Below are positions 41,421 through 50,388 of a DNA stretch of 64,000 nt, one piece after another; positions within the stretch are counted from its first letter, which is position 1; each line of letters opens with the position of its first letter. Both the position numbers and the translations under genes were made by a program. The stretch spans positions 1-64,000 of the forward strand of contig NZ_JRHC01000009.1 in the NCBI RefSeq assembly GCF_000949475.1, in the 5' to 3' direction. The notes below the pieces were generated by a model. That model was given only the letters and a program-made list of their open reading frames with translations. It did not search any database and was not told the origin of the DNA. The DNA is from Draconibacterium sediminis (lineage in GTDB: Bacteria; Bacteroidota; Bacteroidia; Bacteroidales; Prolixibacteraceae).

Positions 41421-41449
41421 AACATAAACATTAGATTAAGACCAATAAA

Positions 41450-42571
41450 ATGAGATTATTGATAAAGAAAAGTATTTGTGTTCTATTAGTAAGTATTCTG
41501 TTTGGTGCGTGTTATGCAGGCCCAAAAAGTAAAGAGTGGAACGATAAACAGGCGATGGTAAAGGCCATGGAATGGCAGGAACAACATCCGATATTTGCAC
41601 TTGCGCCAACCGATTGGACAAACGGAGTTTATTACAAAGGAGTAAGTGAAGCTTTTCGGGCAACCAACGACCAACGGTATTTGGCAGCCTTAAAAACAAT
41701 GGGGTATCGTAATGATTGGAAACCTTTGCACCGAACACATCATGCAGATGACATTTCAATTTCGTATTCTTACTTATTTATAAGTACCACACGTCGCAAT
41801 CTGGTTGACCTTAAACCAACAAAAGACTGGCTGGATAAGCATTTAATGGAAGCCAACGAGTGGAATGGCATTGGAGGCGAAAGCAAAATGCCTACCCTTT
41901 GGTGGTGGTGCGATGCTTTGTTTATGGCACCTCCGGTAATTGCTTATTACGCTGAACTTACAGGTGAAAAAAAGTACCTGGATGCCATGCACAAATACTA
42001 CAAAGAAACATATGACTTATTGTTCGACCAGGAAGAAAAATTGTTTGCCCGCGACCTTCGCTACGTATGGAAAGGTAACGAAAAGGATATAAAGGAGGAG
42101 AACGGTCAAAAAGTGTTTTGGTCGCGCGGAAATGGTTGGGTAATTGGTGGTTTGGCATTAATTCTTGAACATTTGCCTGCCGATTACGAACACCGCTCTT
42201 ATTACGAAGATTTATTGAAAACTATGGCAGCCCGTTTGAAAGAAATTCAACACGAAGATGGTTTGTGGCGTACCAGTTTATTGTCACCCGAATCATACAA
42301 TCATGGCGAAGTTAGTGGTAGTGGGCTGTACACCTTCGCTATAGCCTGGGGCATAAACAATGGTTTGCTGGATAAGAACGAATACGAACCAGTTGTTATA
42401 AAAGCGTGGGAAGCTTTGCGTACCTGTCAGAACGATGAAGGTATGGTAGGTTGGGTGCAAAACATTGGAGATTCGCCAAAACCTGCCGATGCCGGCAGTT
42501 GGCAAAACTACGGAACCGGGGCATTTTTGCTCGCGGGGAGCGAAATGTTGAAACTTCAGGATAACAAATAA
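41450..42571 (+). CDS. GH105 unsaturated uronyl hydrolase
   Basis: This 373-residue exported protein has a signal peptide (1-23) with a Cys at LFGACYAG, so it could be a lipoprotein. It is an (alpha/alpha)6-barrel hydrolase of GH105. The two conserved acidic sites are visible as [12 protein letters not shown] (Asp100/101) and [12 protein letters not shown] (Asp155), and the substrate-binding [12 protein letters not shown] block is intact. GH105 enzymes hydrate and release the 4,5-unsaturated uronic acid left by lyases; ulvan loci carry such members (established knowledge). The gene follows the sulfatase-GH78 fusion by 29 bases and precedes GH43, so it belongs to the exo-trimming set of block C. 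Confidence 0.92.
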   Translation: MRLLIKKSICVLLVSILFGACYAGPKSKEWNDKQAMVKAMEWQEQHPIFALAPTDWTNGVYYKGVSEAFRATNDQRYLAALKTMGYRNDWKPLHRTHHADDISISYSYLFISTTRRNLVDLKPTKDWLDKHLMEANEWNGIGGESKMPTLWWWCDALFMAPPVIAYYAELTGEKKYLDAMHKYYKETYDLLFDQEEKLFARDLRYVWKGNEKDIKEENGQKVFWSRGNGWVIGGLALILEHLPADYEHRSYYEDLLKTMAARLKEIQHEDGLWRTSLLSPESYNHGEVSGSGLYTFAIAWGINNGLLDKNEYEPVVIKAWEALRTCQNDEGMVGWVQNIGDSPKPADAGSWQNYGTGAFLLAGSEMLKLQDNK

Positions 42572-42633
42572 CCAGATATTTAAGAATGAGTCCCGAGTTT
42601 AAGGACTCATTCGTTTACCTACAATCTAGTCCA

Positions 42634-43971
42634 ATGAACAAGCTTTTTATTCTACTCCTGTTTTTTACAACTCCAATTTTATTATTTGCTACCAATCCTA
42701 TCATTCCCAACAAAGGAGCAAACGACCCGCACATTCGTATCATAGATGGAAAAGCCTACTTGTCAGCAAGCCATGATAAATCATCCGATAACAAAAGATT
42801 TACAATGGAAGACTGGTGGCTGTGGTCATCGGACGATTTGGTAAATTGGAAACTGGAGTATACTCTTAAACCCGAAGAAACATACATTGGTAAACCGTTT
42901 GACCAATGCTGGGCAACCGATATTGTAAAACGAAATGGAAAATTCTACTGGTATTTCTCTGAAGGCAATAAACAAACGGGGGTGATGGTTGGGGATTCGC
43001 CGATCGGGCCATGGAAAGATCCGCTTGGTAAACCTTTACTAACTTCAGATATGACACCAACCCATGAATATGATATGGGCATCGTTCAGGATGAAGCAGG
43101 AGAGTATTATATTGTTTTTGGGGTGTGGGATTACTACATCGCCAAATTGAATGAAGATATGATTTCATTGGCGGAGAATCCTAGGAAAATAGAAATAAAT
43201 AATCCACGTGGCCCATACAATTTAGATGGCAAAAACCACGAGAAACCAACCGATGATAAACCTTTTATTCATTTTTATAATGGGAATTTTTACTTGTCGT
43301 GGGGATGTTTTTATGCCATTGCAGATAACGTTTATGGCCCATATAATTACAAGGGCTCAATAATCGAGAAGGGGAGTTTTGCACCTGGTTATGATGCGCC
43401 AACCTGGCCTACCGGTTTTCGTCAAGGTCGGCATGGTTCTTTTTTTCAGTGGCATAACCAATGGTACTTCGCCTATTGCGATATTAGCCAAACCGGCAAC
43501 CGCTATTTCCGCGATACTTTTATCAGTTACGTTCATTACAAAGAAAATGGCGAAATGGCTCTAATTAGGATTGATGGAATTGGGGTTGGTGAGTACGACG
43601 CTAATCAAACCATTCAGGCCGAAGATTATTTTAAAGCTTTTGGAATTCATAAAAAGGAAACAGAAACGAATGGTTTTGTAATTGACAATATCAGCAATAA
43701 CGATTTTTTGACCTTTCAAAATATAAAGGGATTGCAAGGGAAAAAGAAAATTGAGTTTTCAGCAATTCCTAACGAGGAGGTAACTATTCAGATTTATCAG
43801 AATTCACCAGAGGGTAAGCTGCTGGCAAGTTGTGAAATAGCACCGGCAGACACGACAAAAAAGAATTTTGTTTGCGATTTGCCCGCAATGTCGGATACTG
43901 AAACCTTGTGTTTTGTTTTTGTCGGAAAAGACAAACAGCTGATGCAATTCGGTTCATTTTCATTCAAATAA
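42634..43971 (+). CDS. GH43-family glycosidase with C-terminal CBM6-like domain
   Basis: The ATG at 42634 gives a clean signal peptide (LFILLLFFTTPILLFATN); the longer frame from 42586 adds 16 residues that do not fit. The protein is 446 residues. The N-terminal five-bladed propeller shows NKGANDPHIRI, with Asp31 as the likely general base, WATDIVKRNGKFYWYFS in blade 2, and EYDMGIVQDEAGEYYIVFG. Residues about 325-446 resemble a CBM6-type module (TIQAEDYFKAFGIHKKETETN). GH43 members with this layout are beta-xylosidases or arabinofuranosidases. In an ulvan-type locus a beta-xylosidase is the natural expectation (inference). Confidence 0.85.
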   Translation: MNKLFILLLFFTTPILLFATNPIIPNKGANDPHIRIIDGKAYLSASHDKSSDNKRFTMEDWWLWSSDDLVNWKLEYTLKPEETYIGKPFDQCWATDIVKRNGKFYWYFSEGNKQTGVMVGDSPIGPWKDPLGKPLLTSDMTPTHEYDMGIVQDEAGEYYIVFGVWDYYIAKLNEDMISLAENPRKIEINNPRGPYNLDGKNHEKPTDDKPFIHFYNGNFYLSWGCFYAIADNVYGPYNYKGSIIEKGSFAPGYDAPTWPTGFRQGRHGSFFQWHNQWYFAYCDISQTGNRYFRDTFISYVHYKENGEMALIRIDGIGVGEYDANQTIQAEDYFKAFGIHKKETETNGFVIDNISNNDFLTFQNIKGLQGKKKIEFSAIPNEEVTIQIYQNSPEGKLLASCEIAPADTTKKNFVCDLPAMSDTETLCFVFVGKDKQLMQFGSFSFK

Positions 43972-43994
43972 TTAATAACCAGTAATCAGTTAAC

Positions 43995-45380
43995 ATGAAC
44001 AGTAAATTTATTCAAAGCATAAAAGTTCTGCTATTTTTTGTTTTTGCACTCATTTTAATGAATTGTACCGGAAAGAATAGTGAAAACGCATCTAAGGAGG
44101 AATTGAAAATTATAGAAGATATCATAATCGACTCTGTATGGGTAGCCAACAAAGTTTCGTTTGCATTGCAAACCGTTGGCGATAAACAGTTTGTTGCCTA
44201 TTACGATAAAAACCGAATGATGACAGTTGCTTCAAGAGAGCTTGGCAGCAATAAATGGCAAAAAACAACCTTGCCCAATAAACTGCACTGGGATTCGCAT
44301 AATTACGTGGCAATGGCTGTTGACAGAAAAGGATACATTCATGTGTCTGGAAATATGCATGTAAACCCGCTGGTTTATTTCCGCAGCGAAAAACCTTACG
44401 ATATAAGCACGATGCTTGAACTGAATGAAATGACAGGAATGAACGAGCAACGGGTAACCTATCCAAAGTTCTTTTTCAACAATGAGGGCGATTTACTTTA
44501 TTCATACCGCTCAGGTTCGTGCGGAAACGGGAACATTTTGGTGAAACGATTTCTACCCGAAAAAAAGGAGTGGGAAGTATACCTGAAAGAGCCATTATTT
44601 GAAGGTGTTGAAGCCGATGATGACCGTGCGGCTTATCACCAGTTTGTGAAAGATTCGGAGGGTAATTTTCATTTTTTATGGATTTGGCGATGGACTCCGG
44701 ATGTTGAAACGAGCCACCAAATTTGTTATGCCACTACGCCCGATTTAATAAACTGGAAAAATGCGGCAGGCGAATCAGTTTCTTTGCCTCACCAGCCCGA
44801 TGATGAAAAACTGATAGTTGACCCGACGCCATCAAAAGGAGGAATGAGCAACGCACGTTACCGGATTATTTTAACACCTGATGAAAAACCTTTGGTCGGC
44901 TATATAAAATACGATGAAGAAGGATTGACACAGTTTTTCCTGGCTAATTTTACGAATGGGATATGGGTGTCGAGACAAATTAGCAACTGGGATTTTCGGT
45001 GGAAATTTGTTGAAGGTGGCGACCAAATGACAATGGGTGGTGTTTTCAATTTTATTGGTTTTTCGGAAGATGGATTGCTGGGCGTGGATTGGAAAACTGA
45101 AACCGGGAAATCGGGACGATATGTAATCAATCCTGAAACGCTTGAGGTGGTGAATGCCAATACAAAATTTAAACCCCAATATCCTGAAAATCTATATGAC
45201 AGAATTACCGGGCATCCTGAAATGTCGGTAAATATTCAAAACGACAGGAGCTTCAATGCGAATGATAACACGTGCTACGTTTTAAAATGGGAAAGCATGG
45301 GCAAAAGCCATGGCCGACATGCTCCTGAAGTTATTCCTGATGGGCCGATAAGTCCCCTGGTTCTGGTGGCATACAACTAA
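43995..45380 (+). CDS. BNR_4 propeller polysaccharide lyase, PL25 ulvan-lyase-like, lipoprotein
   Basis: This 461-residue lipoprotein (Cys24 in LILMNC) is a BNR_4 seven-bladed propeller. Candidate active-site residues are His102 (WDSHNY), His122 (SGNMH), Tyr156 (VTYPKF), Arg172 (YSYRSG) and Tyr214 (AAYHQF). As I recall it, the PL25 enzyme PLSV_3936 uses His123, His143, Tyr188, Arg204 and Tyr246. The offsets between these positions agree (20, then 16, then 42), with a single 11-residue shift between the second His and first Tyr. That is strong support for an ulvan-lyase-type active site. It should cleave between sulfated rhamnose and uronic acid by beta-elimination, anchored to the membrane. 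The fusion at 25846 is a more distant relative. Confidence 0.85.
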   Translation: MNSKFIQSIKVLLFFVFALILMNCTGKNSENASKEELKIIEDIIIDSVWVANKVSFALQTVGDKQFVAYYDKNRMMTVASRELGSNKWQKTTLPNKLHWDSHNYVAMAVDRKGYIHVSGNMHVNPLVYFRSEKPYDISTMLELNEMTGMNEQRVTYPKFFFNNEGDLLYSYRSGSCGNGNILVKRFLPEKKEWEVYLKEPLFEGVEADDDRAAYHQFVKDSEGNFHFLWIWRWTPDVETSHQICYATTPDLINWKNAAGESVSLPHQPDDEKLIVDPTPSKGGMSNARYRIILTPDEKPLVGYIKYDEEGLTQFFLANFTNGIWVSRQISNWDFRWKFVEGGDQMTMGGVFNFIGFSEDGLLGVDWKTETGKSGRYVINPETLEVVNANTKFKPQYPENLYDRITGHPEMSVNIQNDRSFNANDNTCYVLKWESMGKSHGRHAPEVIPDGPISPLVLVAYN

Positions 45381-45408
45381 AAAGTGTAAAAATACTAAAC
45401 CAAAAATA

Positions 45409-47631
45409 ATGAAAATCATAGTTACTCTTGTCCTTGTTATTGTTCTTGCCAGTTGTACCACAATGCTAGAAAAGGATTTCCAAAATCCTCCGGTTCAATA
45501 TAAACCCATGCCTTTCTGGCATATTAACGGGGAGTTAACCACCAAAGGAATCAGGCAACAAATGAAAGATGCCAAAGAAGCCGGTTTTTCGGGAGTGAGT
45601 TTGTTACCGCTTGCTGAAAAAAGCCCAACGAAACCGGGTACCACTCCCAAATTTTTGTCGGAAGAATATTTTGACCGTTACCAGGATCTATTGGACGTTG
45701 CTGAAGAATTGGGTATGGAGATTATCCTTTATGATGACAATGATTTCCCGAGTGGTATGGCCGGAGGAAAAATGGAGGAATTGTATCCGGAACATACCAT
45801 GAAACGACTGGATAAAATTGAGTATTTAGTTAAAGGCCACGAGATTATTGTCGATACCATTTCCTGCATAAAAATAATGGCTGCGGTGGCAATGAATACT
45901 GAAACCCAACAGAGAGTTGAAATAAGTAAACATGTAAAAGATAATATTCTTGTATGGGTAGTTCCTGAGGGCGAATGGAAAATCCAGCTGTTTCCGTTAG
46001 TGAAAGACAGTTTTCATAAAAAATACCTCTGTATGGATTTTATGGATACCACAGCTGTTCGTCACATGATTAACGAAACCTACGAAAAATATGCCGAGCG
46101 TTTCGAAAGTTATTTTGGCAACACAATAAAAGTAACTTTTTTCGACGATGTTGGTTTTTGGCGTCATCCACGAAACTGGACAGCCGGTTTCAATAAAAAG
46201 TTTAAAGAAATTAATGGTTTTGATCCGCGGCCATTTTATCCGGCACTTTGGGAAAATATTGGGCCTGAAACGGAAGCCATTCGCAATGCATTTTTTAAAA
46301 CAAGGGCAGAGTTGCTGGCAGAAGGATTTCCGAAGTTAGTAGCACAATGGAATGAAAAACACGGTTTGAAAAGTACGGGGCACCCGCCAGGCAATTACGA
46401 CCCAACGCCTATTGACATGAATGCCGATATTTTTAAGTATTATCGCTATACGCAAATTCCACTTACCGATGCTATAATCAGTTATCAGTTTGGGCAAAAC
46501 GGGCATAAGCTCATTAGTTCGGCTGCCGATTATTACGATAGGCCTGTTGTTTCAACAGAAATTTACGGAGCCTACAAAGAAGCTACATTTGATTCGCTGA
46601 TGATGTATCGCTCAGTTATGGATTTATTTGCCAGAGGAGCGAATATGGTCATTCCGCATGGCATGTGGTATAATCCCGAACAAGTTTACATCTCGCCTTT
46701 AGTGTCGCCGTATAGTGATAAAATTGCTCCGGCTTTGCCTGCATATTCAAATTTTGTTGGCCGTTCGTGTATGCTATTGCAAGGTGGTAAACGAGTGTCC
46801 GAAATCGGCGTAATGTATCCGTTTGAGGAGTTAGCAGGCCATTTTGTTTTTGATAATCCCGATGGAATCCGACAAGGATTTTATGTGTCGAAAGAAACAG
46901 ATTACCAGTTAATAAGTGGGATTCTTTCAAACGACATACGCCGCGATTTTACTTTTGTGCATCCCGAGTTTTTGCTCAATGAAAAGTATTTGGTAGAAGA
47001 TGGAAAAATTATCCTGAACAATGCTGAAAATTACCAGGAATATAAAGTTATGTTTTTAACCGGATGTAAAACTATTTCATACAAAACACTGGAAAAACTG
47101 AAAGCTTTTTATGAAAGTGGGGGTACCATTATTTCAACAACTCAGCTACCATTTAAATCTTCGGAAATGGGACATGATCAGCTCGTAATCGATTTGGTTG
47201 GTGATATTTTTGAAGTAAATCCTTTACAAGTCGATACCACTCAAATAATTTCAAGTAGAAATCAGAACGGTGGCTTAGCTGTGCATATTCCTATCCCTGG
47301 CAAGGAAAATATTCAGAAGGTACTTGGTGAAAGAATGACAGCCGATGTAAGTTTCTCGCCCAACCCGGATTTAAAAACTGATTTTGGCAAATTCAATTAC
47401 ATCCATAAAATAAAGGACGGCAAACATATTTACTTTTTTACGAATTCAAGTGACAAAGAAATTGACATAGACGTGGTTGTGCGGGGCAAGCATAAATTAA
47501 GAAATTGGAATCCACATACGGGAGAGATTACCAGACTTGAAAGCTCCTTTAAAAGTGACTCACACCTAAATTATACAAGGTGTAATTTGAAATTGGGGGC
47601 AGTAAGTTCTGTTTTCTTTGTTGAAGAATAA
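45409..47631 (+). CDS. GH106-like glycosyl hydrolase (probable alpha-L-rhamnosidase), lipoprotein
   Basis: This 740-residue lipoprotein (Cys16 in IVLASC) begins with a TIM-barrel of the Glyco_hydro_106 type: FWHINGELTTKGIRQQM, AKEAGFSGVSLLPLAEK and MEIILYDDNDFPSGMAGG. Further barrel strands include VTFFDDVGFW and PVVSTEIYGAY, with acidic residues placed as in retaining or inverting barrels. A glutamine-amidotransferase-like domain (about 490-620) and a small C-terminal beta domain follow. It is shorter than typical GH106 enzymes of about 1100 residues. In this locus an alpha-L-rhamnosidase is plausible, but the subfamily is uncharacterised to me. It lies 28 bases after the PL25-like lyase. 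Confidence 0.7.
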   Translation: MKIIVTLVLVIVLASCTTMLEKDFQNPPVQYKPMPFWHINGELTTKGIRQQMKDAKEAGFSGVSLLPLAEKSPTKPGTTPKFLSEEYFDRYQDLLDVAEELGMEIILYDDNDFPSGMAGGKMEELYPEHTMKRLDKIEYLVKGHEIIVDTISCIKIMAAVAMNTETQQRVEISKHVKDNILVWVVPEGEWKIQLFPLVKDSFHKKYLCMDFMDTTAVRHMINETYEKYAERFESYFGNTIKVTFFDDVGFWRHPRNWTAGFNKKFKEINGFDPRPFYPALWENIGPETEAIRNAFFKTRAELLAEGFPKLVAQWNEKHGLKSTGHPPGNYDPTPIDMNADIFKYYRYTQIPLTDAIISYQFGQNGHKLISSAADYYDRPVVSTEIYGAYKEATFDSLMMYRSVMDLFARGANMVIPHGMWYNPEQVYISPLVSPYSDKIAPALPAYSNFVGRSCMLLQGGKRVSEIGVMYPFEELAGHFVFDNPDGIRQGFYVSKETDYQLISGILSNDIRRDFTFVHPEFLLNEKYLVEDGKIILNNAENYQEYKVMFLTGCKTISYKTLEKLKAFYESGGTIISTTQLPFKSSEMGHDQLVIDLVGDIFEVNPLQVDTTQIISSRNQNGGLAVHIPIPGKENIQKVLGERMTADVSFSPNPDLKTDFGKFNYIHKIKDGKHIYFFTNSSDKEIDIDVVVRGKHKLRNWNPHTGEITRLESSFKSDSHLNYTRCNLKLGAVSSVFFVEE

Positions 47632-47652
47632 GTATTGATAGACACGATTTTT

Positions 47653-48468
47653 ATGAACGAGAAGATCACTAAAGTTTTCGATCTGTCAGGCAAAGTTGCA
47701 CTGGTTACTGGTGGTGCCCATGGAATAGGAATGGCTATTGGAAAAGTGTTGGCTGATGCCGGAGCAAAATTATGTATTAACGGAACTTCACACGAAAGAC
47801 TGGAGAAATCGAAAAATGAATTCGCAAAAACCGGAATTGATGTTTATACAACGGCCTTTGATGTATCAAATGAACAGGAAGTGAATGAAGCCATTTCCCG
47901 AATTGAAGCTGAGATTGGGCCGGTTGATATTCTTGTAAACAACGCTGGAATTATTAAACGTGCTCCTATTCTTGAGATGCCTTTGTCGGATTTTAAACAG
48001 GTTATAGATATTGATCTGATAGGACCACTTATTGTTTCAAAGCGAGTTGTACCTGAGATGATAAACAAACGTGCTGGTAAGATCATCAATATTTGTTCTC
48101 TTATGAGTAATTACGGTCGCATATCCGTAGCAGCTTATGCTTCGGCAAAAGGTGGACTCAAGCTTCTAACCCAAAATATGACTTGTGAATGGGCTAAATA
48201 CAATATTCAGATTAATGGTATTGCTCCTGGTTACATTGCTACATCGCAAACAGCTCCGATAAGGGAAGAGAGTCATCCATTCAACGATCTTGTGTTGGCC
48301 CGTACTCCCGCCGGTCGATGGGGAGAACCAGAAGATATAGGAAATGCTGCCCTTTTTCTTTCATCAAGAGCCAGTGATTTTGTTAACGGTCATATTTTAT
48401 ATGTCGATGGCGGCATTCTGGCTAATTTTGGATATGTACAAGGTGAGAATGTAGTAGCAGACGAATAA
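47653..48468 (+). CDS. kduD: SDR-family dehydrogenase, KduD-like (2-deoxy-D-gluconate/DKII dehydrogenase)
   Basis: I start at the ATG at 47653; an upstream TTG at 47635 is less likely. The 272-residue cytoplasmic protein is a short-chain dehydrogenase: VTGGAHGIGMAIG (NAD(P)-binding), NNAGI, and the catalytic Ser-Tyr-Lys set in ICSLMSNYGRISVAAYASAKGG (read in parts: Ser before LMSNYG, YASAK). The C-terminal TPAGRWGEPEDIGNAALFLSS and GHILYVDGG match KduD and gluconate 5-dehydrogenase. KduD converts 5-keto-4-deoxyuronate-derived DKII to KDG, the fate of unsaturated uronates released by GH88 and GH105. Its place at the end of block C supports that role. No kduI is in the window. Confidence 0.8.
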   Translation: MNEKITKVFDLSGKVALVTGGAHGIGMAIGKVLADAGAKLCINGTSHERLEKSKNEFAKTGIDVYTTAFDVSNEQEVNEAISRIEAEIGPVDILVNNAGIIKRAPILEMPLSDFKQVIDIDLIGPLIVSKRVVPEMINKRAGKIINICSLMSNYGRISVAAYASAKGGLKLLTQNMTCEWAKYNIQINGIAPGYIATSQTAPIREESHPFNDLVLARTPAGRWGEPEDIGNAALFLSSRASDFVNGHILYVDGGILANFGYVQGENVVADE

Positions 48469-48770
48469 TCAGCCTATTGATAAATCAGAGTGAGAAATTG
48501 AAATCCTAATAATAAAACAGATTTTGCTGATTTTTCTGGATGTGCTGAGAATTGTGACCTTGCAGGATTTGATGGTAATCTCTCGGTAGTTCTGGATATA
48601 AAGACTGGCGTATAAACAATACTATAACACAAAATTATCAGTGCTAACCAAAAGAAGAAGGCCATAATGACGTATTTGCGGTAAACATTTTCTGGCAGCG
48701 CTGAAATGGGGCAACAAAAAAGCACCCAACCGGAAGGATGGATGCTTTTGTTCTCCACAAATCAAACACG
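48469..48770. other. Gap between the polysaccharide locus and accessory region
   Basis: This 302-base stretch has no convincing gene; the open frames on the minus strand lack family features. Its right part holds the terminator of the DUF6261 gene. This is the point where the catabolic locus ends and accessory genes begin. Confidence 0.5.
48716..48751 (-). terminator. Rho-independent terminator of the DUF6261 gene
   Basis: On the minus strand AGCATCC pairs with GGGTGCT (one G-T pair), followed by a run of T. It starts about 20 bases after the stop of the DUF6261 gene, which is a standard layout. Confidence 0.65.
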
Positions 48771-49532
48771 TTATACTTCTTCGCCCGAAGTTGGAGGAAT
48801 CGGTTCCGCTTCTTCAGGCTCACTGTCGGTACGTCCCTGGCGCGCAGCCAGCTCATTTTCGTAATCGTTTATCTGGTTGTTTGTTAATTGAATAAAATTT
48901 TCAATTTCAGGTGTGGCCATTTCCAGTTCAACCAGTGCATTAATTCTTGATACAATTTTTTCGTAAGCTGTATCAACAGCCTCGCGCAACAATTTGTATT
49001 CTTCGTTATCCTGGTCTACTGATTCCTGACGACGTTGTTCCGTTAGGTCTTGCACCGTAAGGTTTTCAGTTTTTAGTGCAGTAACCCAGTTGTTAATACC
49101 TACAGTCATGCAATAGCCGCCATAATCGCGGCTCTCCATGGCCTGAATAAGATTGGTAAGTACAGCCGACTCGCCTTTCAAAGGCATTGTGCGTACGTTA
49201 CCATGTAAATCGAAAAGCGCTTTTAGCTTTTCGGCAGCCTCAACTTCGGCCTCGTCGGGGCCCATAATTGTAGCGCGCAAACGCATAAAAATAGCACTCC
49301 AGTATCGATCGCGTTTTACATCGGCGCCATTAATTAGCGGAGTAAAATCGCTACTGTTGTTCTTTTTGTACACCGTATCCATTTCCGCGAACGCGGCATT
49401 GAATTCGGGCATTTTGCTCTCGATGTTTAACGTAGCCGGTGTGGCCTTGTTAATACGTGTTATAAATTCAGTTATAAACTGATAATGGTCGTAATTACGG
49501 AAACGACTAAAAACCACTCTTAAAATTTTCAT
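48771..49532 (-). CDS. DUF6261-family protein
   Basis: The 253-residue protein has no signal peptide and is mostly helical, with a likely coiled stretch around residues 165-230 (LLREAVDTAYEKIVSRINALVEL in parts) and an acidic Pro-rich tail (SEPEEAEPIPPTSGEEV). It matches my memory of DUF6261, a family found in Bacteroidota, often in several copies, with no known function. The start MKILRVVFSRFRNYDHYQF is typical for the family. It has its own terminator. Upstream, on the same strand, is an array of 42-bp tandem repeats that may belong with it. I do not assign a function. Confidence 0.75.
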   Translation of the reverse strand: MKILRVVFSRFRNYDHYQFITEFITRINKATPATLNIESKMPEFNAAFAEMDTVYKKNNSSDFTPLINGADVKRDRYWSAIFMRLRATIMGPDEAEVEAAEKLKALFDLHGNVRTMPLKGESAVLTNLIQAMESRDYGGYCMTVGINNWVTALKTENLTVQDLTEQRRQESVDQDNEEYKLLREAVDTAYEKIVSRINALVELEMATPEIENFIQLTNNQINDYENELAARQGRTDSEPEEAEPIPPTSGEEV

Positions 49533-49804
49533 AATGAATTTGTGAGGTGTTTTAAAATGTTTGATGATTTTTAAAATATGTAGTTGAATTTGTGGATTTT
49601 GTATGCTTTTGGTATTAATTATTGAATAAAATTAAACGATATGTTAATCCATGTCAAGGGCTGATAATATGTTTTACAGCAAACTTTTGTTTAAAATGTG
49701 CGCTGCTAAGTTTTTTAAAATTCGTTTATTGCGTCGTCGCCGGTGTAATGATACATCAAAACGCAACGGTTTAGTTGCCCGGATGACTAACACCCGTGCA
49801 AAAT

Positions 49805-50056
49805 GTATTTTGTACCACCAGCTGTGTGCTGAGCACAAGGAAAAATACGTTTTGTACCCATTTCGTTTGTCTGGCGGCGTGCGGAAATGCGTTTGAAACC
49901 CACTTCCGTCACCTGGCGGCGCAAAAAAACGCGTTCGGAACCAACTTCTGTTACCTGAGGACGAAAAAAAACGCGTTTGAAACCACTTTCTGTTATCTGG
50001 GGGCGTAAAAAAACGCGTTTGAAACCAACTTCTGTCACCTGTGGGAGCTTTAAAAT
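49805..50056. repeat. Six tandem repeats of 42 bp
   Basis: A GCGTTTGAAACC-like core recurs at 49805, 49847, 49889, 49931, 49973 and 50015, exactly 42 bases apart. Units at 49889-50015 are well conserved (core, then CAACTTCTGTTACCTG-like, then a C/A-rich run); those at 49805 and 49847 have decayed. On the minus strand each unit would code a 14-residue motif of the TEVGFKRVFLRPQ type in an 83-codon frame (49787-50038). There are no spacers, so it is not a CRISPR array. Confidence 0.9.
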
Positions 50057-50303
50057 CAGATAGTTAAGGGTGTTTGCATTTTGGGCAATTAGCTGAAAGC
50101 CGCCGGCAGCAAGGCACAGGGGCTAAAGACGAAATAAACCACATGCGAGGATACGTTCGCTTACTAAACCAGTGTTGTTTTAATTCTTTATTATGCTAAC
50201 TTTAAACTCCGAATAAAAACCATAGCCGTTGAATACGTACCCTGAAATTACCATAAAAAGCAAGAATTATAGATTAAGTGTGTTTTACATACCATATGGG
50301 GTG

Positions 50304-50371
50304 TATAACAACTCTTTTTATAGCGATATCTGGAAAATAACATTACCTGGTGATGTTATATAGTAGTTATA
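50304..50371. repeat. Inverted repeat resembling an integron attC end
   Basis: TATAACAACT at 50304-50313 and AGTAGTTATA at 50362-50371 form a 10-base inverted repeat with one mismatch. The right end reads GTTATAGGC (50366-50374), like an integron core site, 15 bases before the HEPN gene start. Confidence 0.4.
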
Positions 50372-50388
50372 GGCAAGGTTAAAATGAG

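Larger units (their letters stand above)
49533..50388. other. Gap with 42-bp tandem repeats, between DUF6261 and HEPN genes
   Basis: This 856-base stretch holds the repeat array at 49805-50056 and an attC-like inverted repeat at 50304-50371 (both listed separately). Small frames open on both strands across the repeats follow from the 42-base (14-codon) period. I see no reliable gene elsewhere in it. Confidence 0.55.

Noticed and set aside
48474-48758. Small minus-strand gene between kduD and the DUF6261 gene
   Set aside because: It runs through the DUF6261 terminator and has no recognisable protein features.
49787-50038. Real gene for an 83-residue repeat protein on the minus strand
   Set aside because: Open frames exist on both strands because the repeat length is a multiple of three; no start signal or family match, so I list it as a repeat only.
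49805-50056. CRISPR array
   Set aside because: The 42-bp units are contiguous with no unique spacers between them and no cas genes nearby.
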